DNA of 44,959 nucleotides from Nonomuraea cypriaca (GTDB lineage: Bacteria > Actinomycetota > Actinomycetes > Streptosporangiales > Streptosporangiaceae), in contig NZ_JADOGI010000070.1 in NCBI RefSeq assembly GCF_015645445.1, positions 1 through 44,959 of the forward strand. Direction: 5' to 3'. A program made the position numbers and the translations under genes. Shown in pieces: positions 25,089 through 35,086 of this stretch (its first letter is position 1; each line of letters begins with the position of its first letter). The notes beneath the pieces are model-generated. The model saw nothing but the letters and a program-made list of their open reading frames with translations. It did no database searches and was not told the DNA's origin.

Positions 25089-25150
25089 CCTCAGACCGTC
25101 ACAGACAGACAGCCTCAGAACATCACAGAGAGCCTCAAGAACGTCATTGA
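25087..25150 (+). repeat. Three degenerate 20-24 bp units after the VOC stop
   Basis: Units start AGCCTCAGACCGTCACAG (25087), AGCCTCAGAACATCACAG (25111) and AGCCTCAAGAACGTCATT (25131). The first begins within the TAG stop (25086-25088), and the last runs into the aldolase stop on the other strand. Confidence 0.75.
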
Positions 25151-25908
25151 CCCCTCGCCGTCTTCAGGTGGGCGGCCGCCGCCTGCTCCAGATGGACCAG
25201 GTCGGAGGCGACGGTGACGAAGGTGAAGCCCTCGGCCAGGCGCCGGGCGGCCTGGTCGCCGGAGACGTTGTGGATGCCGGCCGCGATGCCCGCGTCCTTG
25301 GCGGTCGTCCTGATCCTCTCCAGCGCGGCGTCGAACACGCCGGCGACGTCCGGGTCGTTCGGGAACCTGCCTCCGACGGCCAGGCACAGGTCGGAGGGGC
25401 CGACGTACACGCCGTCCAGGCCGGGCGTGGCGCAGATCGCCTCGAGGTTCGCCAGGCCATCGGGCGTCTCGATCATGGCCAGGACCAGCACGCTTTCGTC
25501 CGCCTCCGCCGGTGTGGGGCCGATCCTGAGCATCGAGCGCATCGGCCCGTACGAGCGGCGGCCCCCCGCCGGGTAGCGCGCGGCGGACACGGCGCGGGCC
25601 GCGTCCTCGGCCGTGTCGACCAGCGGGACGATCACGCCGCCCGCGCCGAAGTCCAGCGCCCTGCCGATGGCGGCGGGCTCGCCGGACTCGACGCGTACGA
25701 TGCCCACCGAGCGGCCGCCCGCGTCCACGGCCATGAGATTGGCCAGCAGCCCCGCGTTCCCGATCAGGCCGTGCTGGGCGTCCAGCGCGACGTAGTCGTA
25801 CCCGAGCCTGGCCAGGCGCTCGGTGGCGACGGGGGCGTCCAGCACCACCCAGTAGCCGACACACTGTTCCCGGTCGCGGATCTTCCTGGCGAGCTCGGCC
25901 GCGTTCAT
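25144..25908 (-). CDS. HpcH/HpaI aldolase family protein
   Basis: A 254-residue class II (metal) aldolase of the 2-keto-3-deoxy sugar-acid type, splitting a 2-oxo acid into pyruvate and an aldehyde. Visible blocks are YDYVALDAQHGLIGN, GGVIVPLVDTAEDAARAV, an AMIETPDGLANLEAI segment with a metal-ligand Glu, and GVYVGPSDLCLAVGG carrying the Asp. AGAGGAGA lies upstream of the ATG at 25908. The start overlaps the TGA of a broken sialidase end (ATGA), so the two were once one operon. It lies near four-carbon sugar-acid genes but on the other side of an insertion scar. Confidence 0.9.
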   Translation of the reverse strand: MNAAELARKIRDREQCVGYWVVLDAPVATERLARLGYDYVALDAQHGLIGNAGLLANLMAVDAGGRSVGIVRVESGEPAAIGRALDFGAGGVIVPLVDTAEDAARAVSAARYPAGGRRSYGPMRSMLRIGPTPAEADESVLVLAMIETPDGLANLEAICATPGLDGVYVGPSDLCLAVGGRFPNDPDVAGVFDAALERIRTTAKDAGIAAGIHNVSGDQAARRLAEGFTFVTVASDLVHLEQAAAAHLKTARGQ

Positions 25909-26058
25909 GGGCTGTCGATCTCCTCTGCGGGGATGCGTACGTGCTTGATGGCCTTGCGGTGGTAGGTGTAGTGCGACGTGCAGGCCGCCTTCCGCGGTCT
26001 GCGCGATCGAAGGGTACGACAGCTCCCGGTTGAGCCCGTCGCGCGAGTTGTTCGATGG
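25905..26058 (-). pseudogene. Relic: C-terminal end of a sialidase (BNR-repeat) protein, frameshifted
   Basis: The minus strand reads SRDGLNRELSYPSIAQTAEG and GLHVA in one frame. It then continues as YTYHRKAIKHVRIPAEEIDS, Pro and stop in another. The switch lies at GTCGCACTACACC, where one extra base separates the two halves. The combined text matches the closing region of actinomycete exo-sialidase-like proteins found next to sugar-acid genes. The rest of the gene is gone, and the homology stops just before the TnpB fragment. Confidence 0.65.
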
Positions 26059-26081
26059 ATAGGACTGAGACATTCAGCCGT

Positions 26082-26675
26082 TCACTGAGCATCAGCGTTT
26101 CTCAGTTCGCGCGCCAGCGACGTGGTCAGCTTGTGGATCGCGTCCCGCCGCGAGGCCGCCACCCGGTGATGGGCGCGGTTACGGGCGGCGTCGGCCCGTT
26201 GCCACCGGCGTGAGGGGCGCTGGGCGGTGCGCCGGTCCGGGCCGGTTTTGCGCGAGACCGCCCGGGACAGGTGGCGCAGCCGCTTGGACGCCGTGGCCAG
26301 GTGGCGGGGGTTGGCGGCCGGGGGACGTCCGTCGGAGAACACCGCCAGGGTGGTGACGCCCAGGTCCACCCCGATCACGGCGTCGGGGCGGGCAGGCGTG
26401 GTGGTGGCGCGGTCGAGGTGCACCGACAGCGACACGAACCAGCGGCCCGCCTCCCGGCGCACCGTGGCCGAGGCGATCCGTGCGGTCCCGGCCTCGATCC
26501 GCCGGGCGAGTTCGCGGGTGGACTCGTGGGTCTTGATCCTACCCAGGCGGGGCAGGACCACGTGCGTGCGCCCGTCCAGGCGGATCGTGCCGGTGGTGAA
26601 CCGTACCGACGGGGTGGTGGTGCGCTTGGAGCGGAAGCGGGGAAACCCTGGCACCGAGTGCGCCAGAGAGAACAA
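26082..26675 (-). pseudogene. Fragment of a TnpB-type RNA-guided nuclease (IS605/IS607 accessory)
   Basis: A 197-residue open frame corresponding to the middle of TnpB. It covers PGFPRFRSKRTTTPSVRFTT, the wedge/RuvC start with the first catalytic Asp in IGVDLGVTTLAVFSDG, and the basic bridge helix region (KTGPDRRTAQRPSRRWQRAD, HHRVAASRRDAIHKLTTSLA). It ends abruptly after RELRNADAQ, where full proteins continue to the second RuvC and zinc-finger segments. The first 100 or more residues are also missing. It is therefore inactive as a nuclease. No TnpA, terminal hairpins or guide-RNA region could be identified around it. Confidence 0.75.
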
Positions 26676-26768
26676 CGATGATCACTGACAAGCACTGATA
26701 GAGCCTCCAGCAGTTATCAGCCCTCCGTGGAACAGGGGAATGTCGTTCTGGGGCAGGGAAACGTCCGC

Positions 26769-26784
26769 GTTACTTGGCAGTAAC
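26769..26784. promoter_or_regulatory. Inverted repeat GTTAC-N6-GTAAC upstream of the sugar-acid kinase
   Basis: A perfect 5-bp inverted repeat around TTGGCA, about 75 nt before the GTG at 26861. It is a candidate operator for the DeoR-family regulator encoded downstream. TTGGCA could also be part of a -35 region. Confidence 0.35.
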
Positions 26785-26820
26785 TGTGGCATAACTTGCG
26801 CGTTCCGTGCAATGCTTGAG

Positions 26821-26833
26821 GCGTGATTCACGC
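26821..26833. promoter_or_regulatory. 13-bp palindrome GCGTGATTCACGC before the sugar-acid kinase
   Basis: Six-base arms around a central T, ending 27 nt before the GTG at 26861. It is placed where a repressor would block transcription or early elongation. The 26676-26860 stretch holds this, the upstream inverted repeat and the edge of the TnpB remnant; I see no gene. Confidence 0.35.
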
Positions 26834-26860
26834 AGATGGACGGCGGTGGGAGGCGTCCCC

Positions 26861-28120
26861 GTGTTCGCCCTAGCCGACGACCTGTCAGGGGCGGCGGAGA
26901 CGGCCGCCGCGCTCATGTCCCCGTCCCGCCCCGCGCTGATCACGCTCTCCCGCGCGCCGTCCGCCGCTGCGCCCGTGGTCGTGCTCGACCTGGACAGCCG
27001 GCACCACCCACAAGCCTTTGACCTGGTACGCGAGGCGCTCCGGCAGGCGCACGGCCACCGCCGCGTCTTCGTCAAGATCGATTCGCTGCTGCGCGGGAAC
27101 GTGGCCGCCACCGTCGCGGCCTGCCTGGACGCCCCCGCCGTGCTTGTCACCGCCCTGCCGTCCGCCGGGCGCACGGTCGTCGGCGGCATCCCCTATGTAC
27201 ACGGAGTACGCCTGCGCGAAACGCGCACCTGGCATGCCGAATCCCGTCCCGCCCCCGATTCCGTCGCCGAGGCCCTGGGCGGGGTACCGTCGGCGCACGT
27301 GCCGCTCGCCGCCGTACGTACGGACGCCCTGGGAGCGGCGCTCGCGGCGGCGGCCGGCGCGGGGCGGGTGGCCGTGTGCGACGCGGAAACGGACGCCGAC
27401 CTGGACGCCATCGTGGCCGCCGCCCTCGCGCGCGACGCCCGCCTCATCGGCGCGGGCGGCCTCGCCGCCGCCCTCGGCCGCGCCCTCGGCGACGCGACCC
27501 CCGCCAACGCGACCCTCGGCGACGCGACCCCCGCCAACGCGACCCCCGGCGACGCGACCCCCGGCGACGCGGGCTTCGCCGGTGCGGCCCCTGACCGTGA
27601 GGGCTTCGCCGGGGCTTCCGGTCTGCGGTCTTCGGGCTCCCGGCTGCTCATCGTGGTCGGCACCGCGGCGCCGGGAGCGGCCGAGCAGGTGAGGCTGCTC
27701 GTCGAGCACGGCGTACGGCCGGTGCCCATGGAGGCGGCGGACCCCGTGACCAAGGTCGCGGACCGCGTACGGGACGCGCTCGCCGCCGGTCCCACCGCGC
27801 TCACCGTGGCGGGACCCGCGCCACCCGGCCTCGCCCTGACGCTCGGCGAGGTCGTCCGTGCGGCGCTCGGGGAGACGTGCCCCGCCGACCTGATCCTGAC
27901 CGGCGGCGAGACGGCGAGACGGGTGCTGGACGCGCTCAACGTACGTGAGCTGATCCCGTTGAGCCAGGTCCACCACGGCGCGGTCCACAGCCGCACCAGG
28001 CGAGGCGACTCCGTGATCACCAGGCCGGGCGGCTTCGGCGACCGGGACAGTCTCCTGCGCATGGCCGCGCGCCTCGAGCCCGGCCTCTTCACCACCGCCA
28101 GACAAGGAAGGCTGACATGA
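26861..28120 (+). CDS. Four-carbon acid sugar kinase family protein (OtnK/DtnK-like, DUF1537)
   Basis: A 419-residue ATP-dependent kinase that phosphorylates threonate/erythronate-like acids at O4. The N-terminal domain has FALADDLSGAAETAA (substrate loop), VVVLDLDSRH and KIDSLLRGN. The C-terminal domain has LLIVVGTAAPGAAEQV and the nucleotide-binding ILTGGETARRVLDAL near residue 350. The GTG at 26861 has GGGAGG about 9 nt upstream. Residues about 209-237 form an Ala/Thr/Asp tandem repeat absent from normal kinases. The stop overlaps the next start (ATGA). Confidence 0.87.
   Translation: MFALADDLSGAAETAAALMSPSRPALITLSRAPSAAAPVVVLDLDSRHHPQAFDLVREALRQAHGHRRVFVKIDSLLRGNVAATVAACLDAPAVLVTALPSAGRTVVGGIPYVHGVRLRETRTWHAESRPAPDSVAEALGGVPSAHVPLAAVRTDALGAALAAAAGAGRVAVCDAETDADLDAIVAAALARDARLIGAGGLAAALGRALGDATPANATLGDATPANATPGDATPGDAGFAGAAPDREGFAGASGLRSSGSRLLIVVGTAAPGAAEQVRLLVEHGVRPVPMEAADPVTKVADRVRDALAAGPTALTVAGPAPPGLALTLGEVVRAALGETCPADLILTGGETARRVLDALNVRELIPLSQVHHGAVHSRTRRGDSVITRPGGFGDRDSLLRMAARLEPGLFTTARQGRLT
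27487..27573 (+). repeat. In-frame 30-bp and 15-bp repeats inside the kinase gene
   Basis: GGCGACGCGACCCC/CTC alternates with GCCAACGCGACCC, giving GDATPANAT twice and then GDATPGDATPGDAG. Periods are 30 and 15 bp, so the frame is kept. It lies between the two kinase domains, so it is likely a linker. Confidence 0.85.
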
Positions 28121-29115
28121 GCACCCCTCTGATCGCCCTCACCATGGGAGACGGCTCCGGCGTGGGCCCGGAGGTCGTCGTGGGCGCCCTGCTCGCCCCC
28201 GATACCTCCGCGTTCTGCCGCCCGGTCGTCATCGGTGACGCGGGACGCCTGCGCAAGGCCGCGGGTTTCCTGGGCGTACGGCCTGAGGTGGTCACCGTGA
28301 CCGGGGTCGGCGAGGCCGTCTTCGAGCCGGGCCGGATCAACGTCATCGACCCCGGCCTGCTCCCCGAGGACCTGCCGTGGGGCCGGGTGTCGCCGGTCGC
28401 GGGGCACGCGGCGTACGAGTACGTGCGGCTGGCCGGCGAGCTGGCGATGTCCGGAGAGGTACGGGCGATCTGCACGGCCCCGCTGAACAAGGAGGCCCTG
28501 CACGCCGCCGGCCACGTCTACCCGGGTCACACCGAGCTGCTCGCCGACCTCACGGGCACGGCCGAGGTGTCGATGATGCTCTCCACACCCAGGGTCAAGG
28601 TCATCCACGTGACCACCCACGTCGGGCTCATCGACGCGGTCGCGCGGATCGAGCCTGGCCTGGTCGAGCGTACGATCCGGCGCGGCGAGGCGGCCATGCG
28701 CGGCTCGGGCGTCGTACGTCCCAAGATCGGCGTCTGCGGCATCAACCCGCACGCCGGCGAGAACGGCCTGTTCGGGTACGGCGAGGAGGAGGAGAAGATC
28801 GTTCCCGCGGTCGAGCGCCTGCGCGCCGAGGGCATGGACGTTCACGGGCCGCTCCCTGCCGACACCGCCTTCTTCCTCGCCGGCCGCGGCGACTACGACC
28901 TCATCGTGGCCATGTACCACGACCAGGGCCACGGCCCCGTCAAGATCCTCGGCCTGGAGTCGGGCGTCAACATCACCGTCGGCCTGCCCGTGATCAGGAC
29001 CTCGGTCGACCACGGCACCGCGTTCGACATCGCGGGAAAGGGCGTCGCCGACGCGGGTAGCATGATCGAAGCCCTCCGTCAGGCGGCCGAGCTGTCGTCC
29101 GCGCAGGGCCTGTGA
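28117..29115 (+). CDS. PdxA2-type 4-phospho-threonate/erythronate dehydrogenase
   Basis: A 332-residue NAD-dependent oxidative decarboxylase of the PdxA family. With the kinase upstream it would turn a 4-phosphorylated sugar acid into dihydroxyacetone phosphate and CO2 rather than serve vitamin B6 synthesis. Blocks: MGDGSGVGPEVVVGA, TAPLNKEALHAAGHVYPGHT, the metal-binding His in THVGLIDAVARI, GINPHAGENGLFGYGEEEE and MYHDQGHGPVKILGLESGVN. The His residues used by PdxA for metal binding are present. The ATG overlaps the kinase stop by 4 nt. Confidence 0.92.
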   Translation: MSTPLIALTMGDGSGVGPEVVVGALLAPDTSAFCRPVVIGDAGRLRKAAGFLGVRPEVVTVTGVGEAVFEPGRINVIDPGLLPEDLPWGRVSPVAGHAAYEYVRLAGELAMSGEVRAICTAPLNKEALHAAGHVYPGHTELLADLTGTAEVSMMLSTPRVKVIHVTTHVGLIDAVARIEPGLVERTIRRGEAAMRGSGVVRPKIGVCGINPHAGENGLFGYGEEEEKIVPAVERLRAEGMDVHGPLPADTAFFLAGRGDYDLIVAMYHDQGHGPVKILGLESGVNITVGLPVIRTSVDHGTAFDIAGKGVADAGSMIEALRQAAELSSAQGL

Positions 29116-29131
29116 CGGGAAGGGACCATCG

Positions 29132-29911
29132 ATGGGCCGCGCAGCACAGGCACGCCGCGACGAGATTGTCCGCCTGGCCACCACCACCGGCCTGGCCAGT
29201 GTCGAGGAGCTGTCGGCCCAGCTGGGCGTGACCGCCTCCACCATCCGCCGCGACCTGGCCCACCTCAAGGCCGCGGGCCTGCTGGCCCGCACGTACGGCG
29301 GCGCCATGGCCGTGGTCACCCACCCCGAGGCGTCGCTGCGGCAGCGCATCGGGGAGGCGTTCGAGGCCAAGCGCGCCATCGCCGCCTGGGCCGCGTCCCA
29401 GATCCGCCCCGGCGAGACCATCCTGCTCGACTCCGGCTCGACCACCGGCGCGCTGGCCCACGAGCTCAGGCACGCCGTGGACCTGACGGTCGCCACCACG
29501 GGACTCAACGCCCTGCAGGAGCTGGCCGGAGCCACGGGCGTGCACGTCGAATGCCTCGGCGGCACGCTGCGCCACGTGAGCCAGGGCTTCGTCGGCCCGC
29601 TCGCGGAGGCGGCGCTGAGCCGGATGACGTTCGACCGCGTCTTCCTGGGAGCCGACGGAGTGACGGCGGAGGACGGCATCTGCGAGGCGAGCCTGCAGCA
29701 GACCAGGTTCAAGGAGCTGATGATGGACCGCTCCCGCCACGTCTACCTGCTGGTCCACGCCGCCAAGCTGGGGCGGCGCCCGTTCCACGCCTGGGCCCGC
29801 ATGACCGACCCCTGGACCCTCGTCACCGACTCGGCCGCCACCCCCGAAGCCCTGGAGCCCTTCAAGTCCAGGAACGTCGAGACCATCGTCGTCGACCCCG
29901 CGCACGGATAG
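29132..29911 (+). CDS. DeoR/GlpR-family transcriptional regulator
   Basis: A 259-residue repressor-like protein. Residues 1-60 carry the DeoR helix-turn-helix (RRDEIVRLATTTGLASVEEL, then LGVTASTIRRDLAHLKAAGL). The ISOCOT-fold sensor follows with ILLDSGSTTGALAHEL, VECLGGTLRHVSQGFVG and FLGADGVTAEDGICE, where a sugar phosphate would bind. It is third in the operon, 16 nt after the dehydrogenase, so it probably controls the sugar-acid genes through the palindromes upstream of the kinase. Confidence 0.93.
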   Translation: MGRAAQARRDEIVRLATTTGLASVEELSAQLGVTASTIRRDLAHLKAAGLLARTYGGAMAVVTHPEASLRQRIGEAFEAKRAIAAWAASQIRPGETILLDSGSTTGALAHELRHAVDLTVATTGLNALQELAGATGVHVECLGGTLRHVSQGFVGPLAEAALSRMTFDRVFLGADGVTAEDGICEASLQQTRFKELMMDRSRHVYLLVHAAKLGRRPFHAWARMTDPWTLVTDSAATPEALEPFKSRNVETIVVDPAHG

Positions 29912-29992
29912 GCGGTCCGCACTCCCTCCGCGACGATGAGCCGCGCTATGTGGTTCGTGATGAACGTTACGGTGCATGGCCTTTGGGGTCTC

Positions 29993-30022
29993 TTGACGGT
30001 TTCGTAGTCCGATGCTTAGTTA
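29993..30022 (+). promoter_or_regulatory. Candidate promoter of the siderophore operon
   Basis: TTGACG (29993-29998) and TAGTTA (30017-30022) are 18 bp apart. The -10 is imperfect, but the iron box begins 15 bp downstream, a good place for repression. Confidence 0.45.
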
Positions 30023-30037
30023 GGCATGGCCTTCAAT

Positions 30038-30056
30038 TTAGGTTAGGCAAACCTAA
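30038..30056. promoter_or_regulatory. DtxR/IdeR-type iron box
   Basis: TTAGGTTAGGCAAACCTAA is a 19-bp near-perfect palindrome matching the iron-box consensus TTAGGTTAGSCTAACCTAA at 17 or 18 positions. It lies 16 nt before the first siderophore gene, so iron-loaded DtxR/IdeR (DmdR) should repress the operon. A half-site-like TTAGTTAGGCA starts at 30016. The other part of the 161-nt gap after the DeoR gene shows nothing recognisable. Confidence 0.9.
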
Positions 30057-30072
30057 CTATGCCGGAGGATGA

Positions 30073-30660
30073 GTGAATCAGGAAATCGCCCACCTGCAGG
30101 AGATCGGCGCACCACCGGTCCCGTCCGGGCTGGACGGGTGGCGCATCGCCGTGATCGAGCCGGGTACCGAGGGCGTCGTCCTCGTCTGCGACTGGATGAG
30201 CCGGCCGCACGTGGCCGCCCCGTGGGACCAGGCCTGGCCGTACGAGAAATGGGCGGAGGAGATCGCCGGGCAGATCGCGGGCGCGCACTCGCGACCTTGC
30301 CTGGCGTTCCTGGACGATCAGCCGGTCGCCTACCTGGAGCTCTACCGGGTGCTGCGGGACAGGCTGGCGCCGCTGTACCCCTACCGGTCGCACGACGTCG
30401 GCGTGCACATCGCCATCGGCGCGCGGGAGAACGTCGGCCGCGGCCTCGGCCGAGCCCTGCTGCGCGCGGTCGCGGCCGGGCTGTTCGAAGCGGAGAAGGA
30501 GTGCACGCGGATCGTGGCGGAGCCGAACGTGCGCAACGAGGCGTCGCTCCGGGCGTTCGCCGCCGCCGGATTCGTACGGGCGGGAGAGGTCACGATGCCG
30601 CACAAGACGGCCGCGTTGATGGTGTATCCGCGCTCTCAGGAGGACCTGCCCCAGTGGTGA
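30073..30660 (+). CDS. GNAT N-acyltransferase for hydroxamate formation (IucB/MbtK-like)
   Basis: A 195-residue acyltransferase predicted to put an acyl group, probably acetyl, on N5-hydroxyornithine to form the iron-binding hydroxamate. The family's C-terminal core is present: YPYRSHDVGVHIAIGARENV then GRGLGRALLRAV (acetyl-CoA loop), and RIVAEPNVRNEASLRAF with GFVRAGEV at the end. GGAGG (30064-30068) precedes the GTG at 30073. It is the first gene behind the iron box and overlaps the monooxygenase start (GTGA). Acetyl rather than another acyl is inferred. Confidence 0.88.
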   Translation: MNQEIAHLQEIGAPPVPSGLDGWRIAVIEPGTEGVVLVCDWMSRPHVAAPWDQAWPYEKWAEEIAGQIAGAHSRPCLAFLDDQPVAYLELYRVLRDRLAPLYPYRSHDVGVHIAIGARENVGRGLGRALLRAVAAGLFEAEKECTRIVAEPNVRNEASLRAFAAAGFVRAGEVTMPHKTAALMVYPRSQEDLPQW

Positions 30661-31921
30661 CGCCAGTGTTCGATCTCGTCGGGATCGGTTTCGGACCTTC
30701 CAATCTCGCCCTGGCCATCGCCCTCGCCGAGGAAGGGTCTCCCGCGCTGTCCACGGTCTTCCTGGAGAAGCAGGAGGCGTTCGGCTGGCACCGGGGGATG
30801 TTGATCGAGGGGACGACCATGCAGGTGTCCTTCCTCAAGGACCTGGTCACCATGCGCAACCCCGCCAGCCCGTACAGCTTCGTGAGCTACCTGCACGCGA
30901 AGGGCCGGCTGGCCGACTTCATCAACCAGAAGTCCATGTATCCCACGCGCGTGGAGTTCCACGACTACCTGGAGTGGGTCGCCGCCCGCTTCGAGCGCCA
31001 GGTGCGCTACGGCACGGAGGTCGTCACCATCCGCCCGGTGGAGGCCGACGGCGAGATCAGGGAGCTCGACATCGTCGTGCAGAGCGGCGACCTGACCACC
31101 TACCGCGCCCGCAATGTCGTGCTCGCCGCGGGGCTCCGTCCCGTCCTGCCCGCCGGTGTCGTCGCGGGGGAGCGGGTGTGGCACAGCCAGGAGCTGATGT
31201 GCCGGCTGCGCGACCTCCCCGAGCAGCGGCCGCACAGGTTCGTGGTGGTCGGCGCGGGCCAGAGCGCGGCCGAGGTGGTCGAGCATCTGCACAGCCGCTT
31301 TCCCGCCGCTCAGGTCTGCGCGGTCTTCTCCCGGTACGGCTTCAGCCCGGCCGACGACAGCCCCTTCGCCAACGGCGTCTTCGACCCCGCGGCCGTCGAT
31401 CGTTTCTACGACGCTCCCCACGACGTCAAACGCATGATCATGGACTATCACGCGAACACCAACTACTCGGTCGTGGACCTCGGCCTGCTCCACGACCTGT
31501 ACGGGCGCGCGTACCGGGAGAAGGTGACAGGGGTCGAGCGGCTACGTGTCATGAACCTGTCCCGGGCCGTGGGCCTGGAGACCCGCTCCGACGGCGTGAA
31601 CGTCCACGTCGAGTCGCTGGCGACCGGTGAGGTGGAGGCGCTGCGCGCCGACGTGGTCGTCTACGCGACCGGGTACCGGCCGGTCGACCCGCTGGACCTG
31701 CTCGGCGCGGCCGGGCAGCTCTGCCTGCGCGACGAGCGCGGCGACCTGCTGGTCGGCCGCGACCACCGGGTGCGTACCGGGCCGGAGACGTCCTGTGGCA
31801 TATACCTGCAGGGCGCCACCGAGCACACCCACGGCCTCACCTCCACGTTGCTCTCCACCACGGCCGTCAGGGCTGGAGAGATCGTGGACTCGCTCGCGTC
31901 CGCGGTCCTGGAGCCGGCCCG

Positions 31922-31925
<4 letters not shown>
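30657..31925 (+). CDS. L-ornithine N5-monooxygenase (SidA/PvdA family)
   Basis: A 422-residue flavin N-hydroxylating enzyme making N5-hydroxyornithine with FAD, NADPH and O2. The FAD motif VGIGFGPSNLALAIAL is at the N-terminus. MQVSFLKDLVTMRNPASPYS and SYLHAKGRLADFIN are typical of ornithine rather than lysine hydroxylases. The NADPH motif is VVVGAGQSAAEVVEHL; NTNYSVVD and VVYATGYRP follow. Two in-frame GTGs (30654, 30657) fit the AGGAGG at 30638-30643; I took the one overlapping the upstream stop. It overlaps the NRPS gene by GTGA. Lysine cannot be fully excluded. Confidence 0.92.

Positions 31926-35082
<3,157 letters not shown>

Positions 35083-35086
<4 letters not shown>

Noticed and set aside
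25909..26073. Longer start for the HpcH/HpaI aldolase (in-frame ATG at 26073)
   Set aside because: The extra 55 residues are sialidase-tail sequence, partly out of its own frame; the ATG at 25908 has a good ribosome-binding site.
26082..26675. Active TnpB nuclease or complete IS605-type element
   Set aside because: The protein lacks both termini, including the second half of RuvC and the zinc finger, and no TnpA or element ends are visible.
27193..29712. An 839-codon minus-strand open frame opposite the kinase-PdxA2-DeoR operon
   Set aside because: Low-complexity shadow; all family motifs are on the plus strand.
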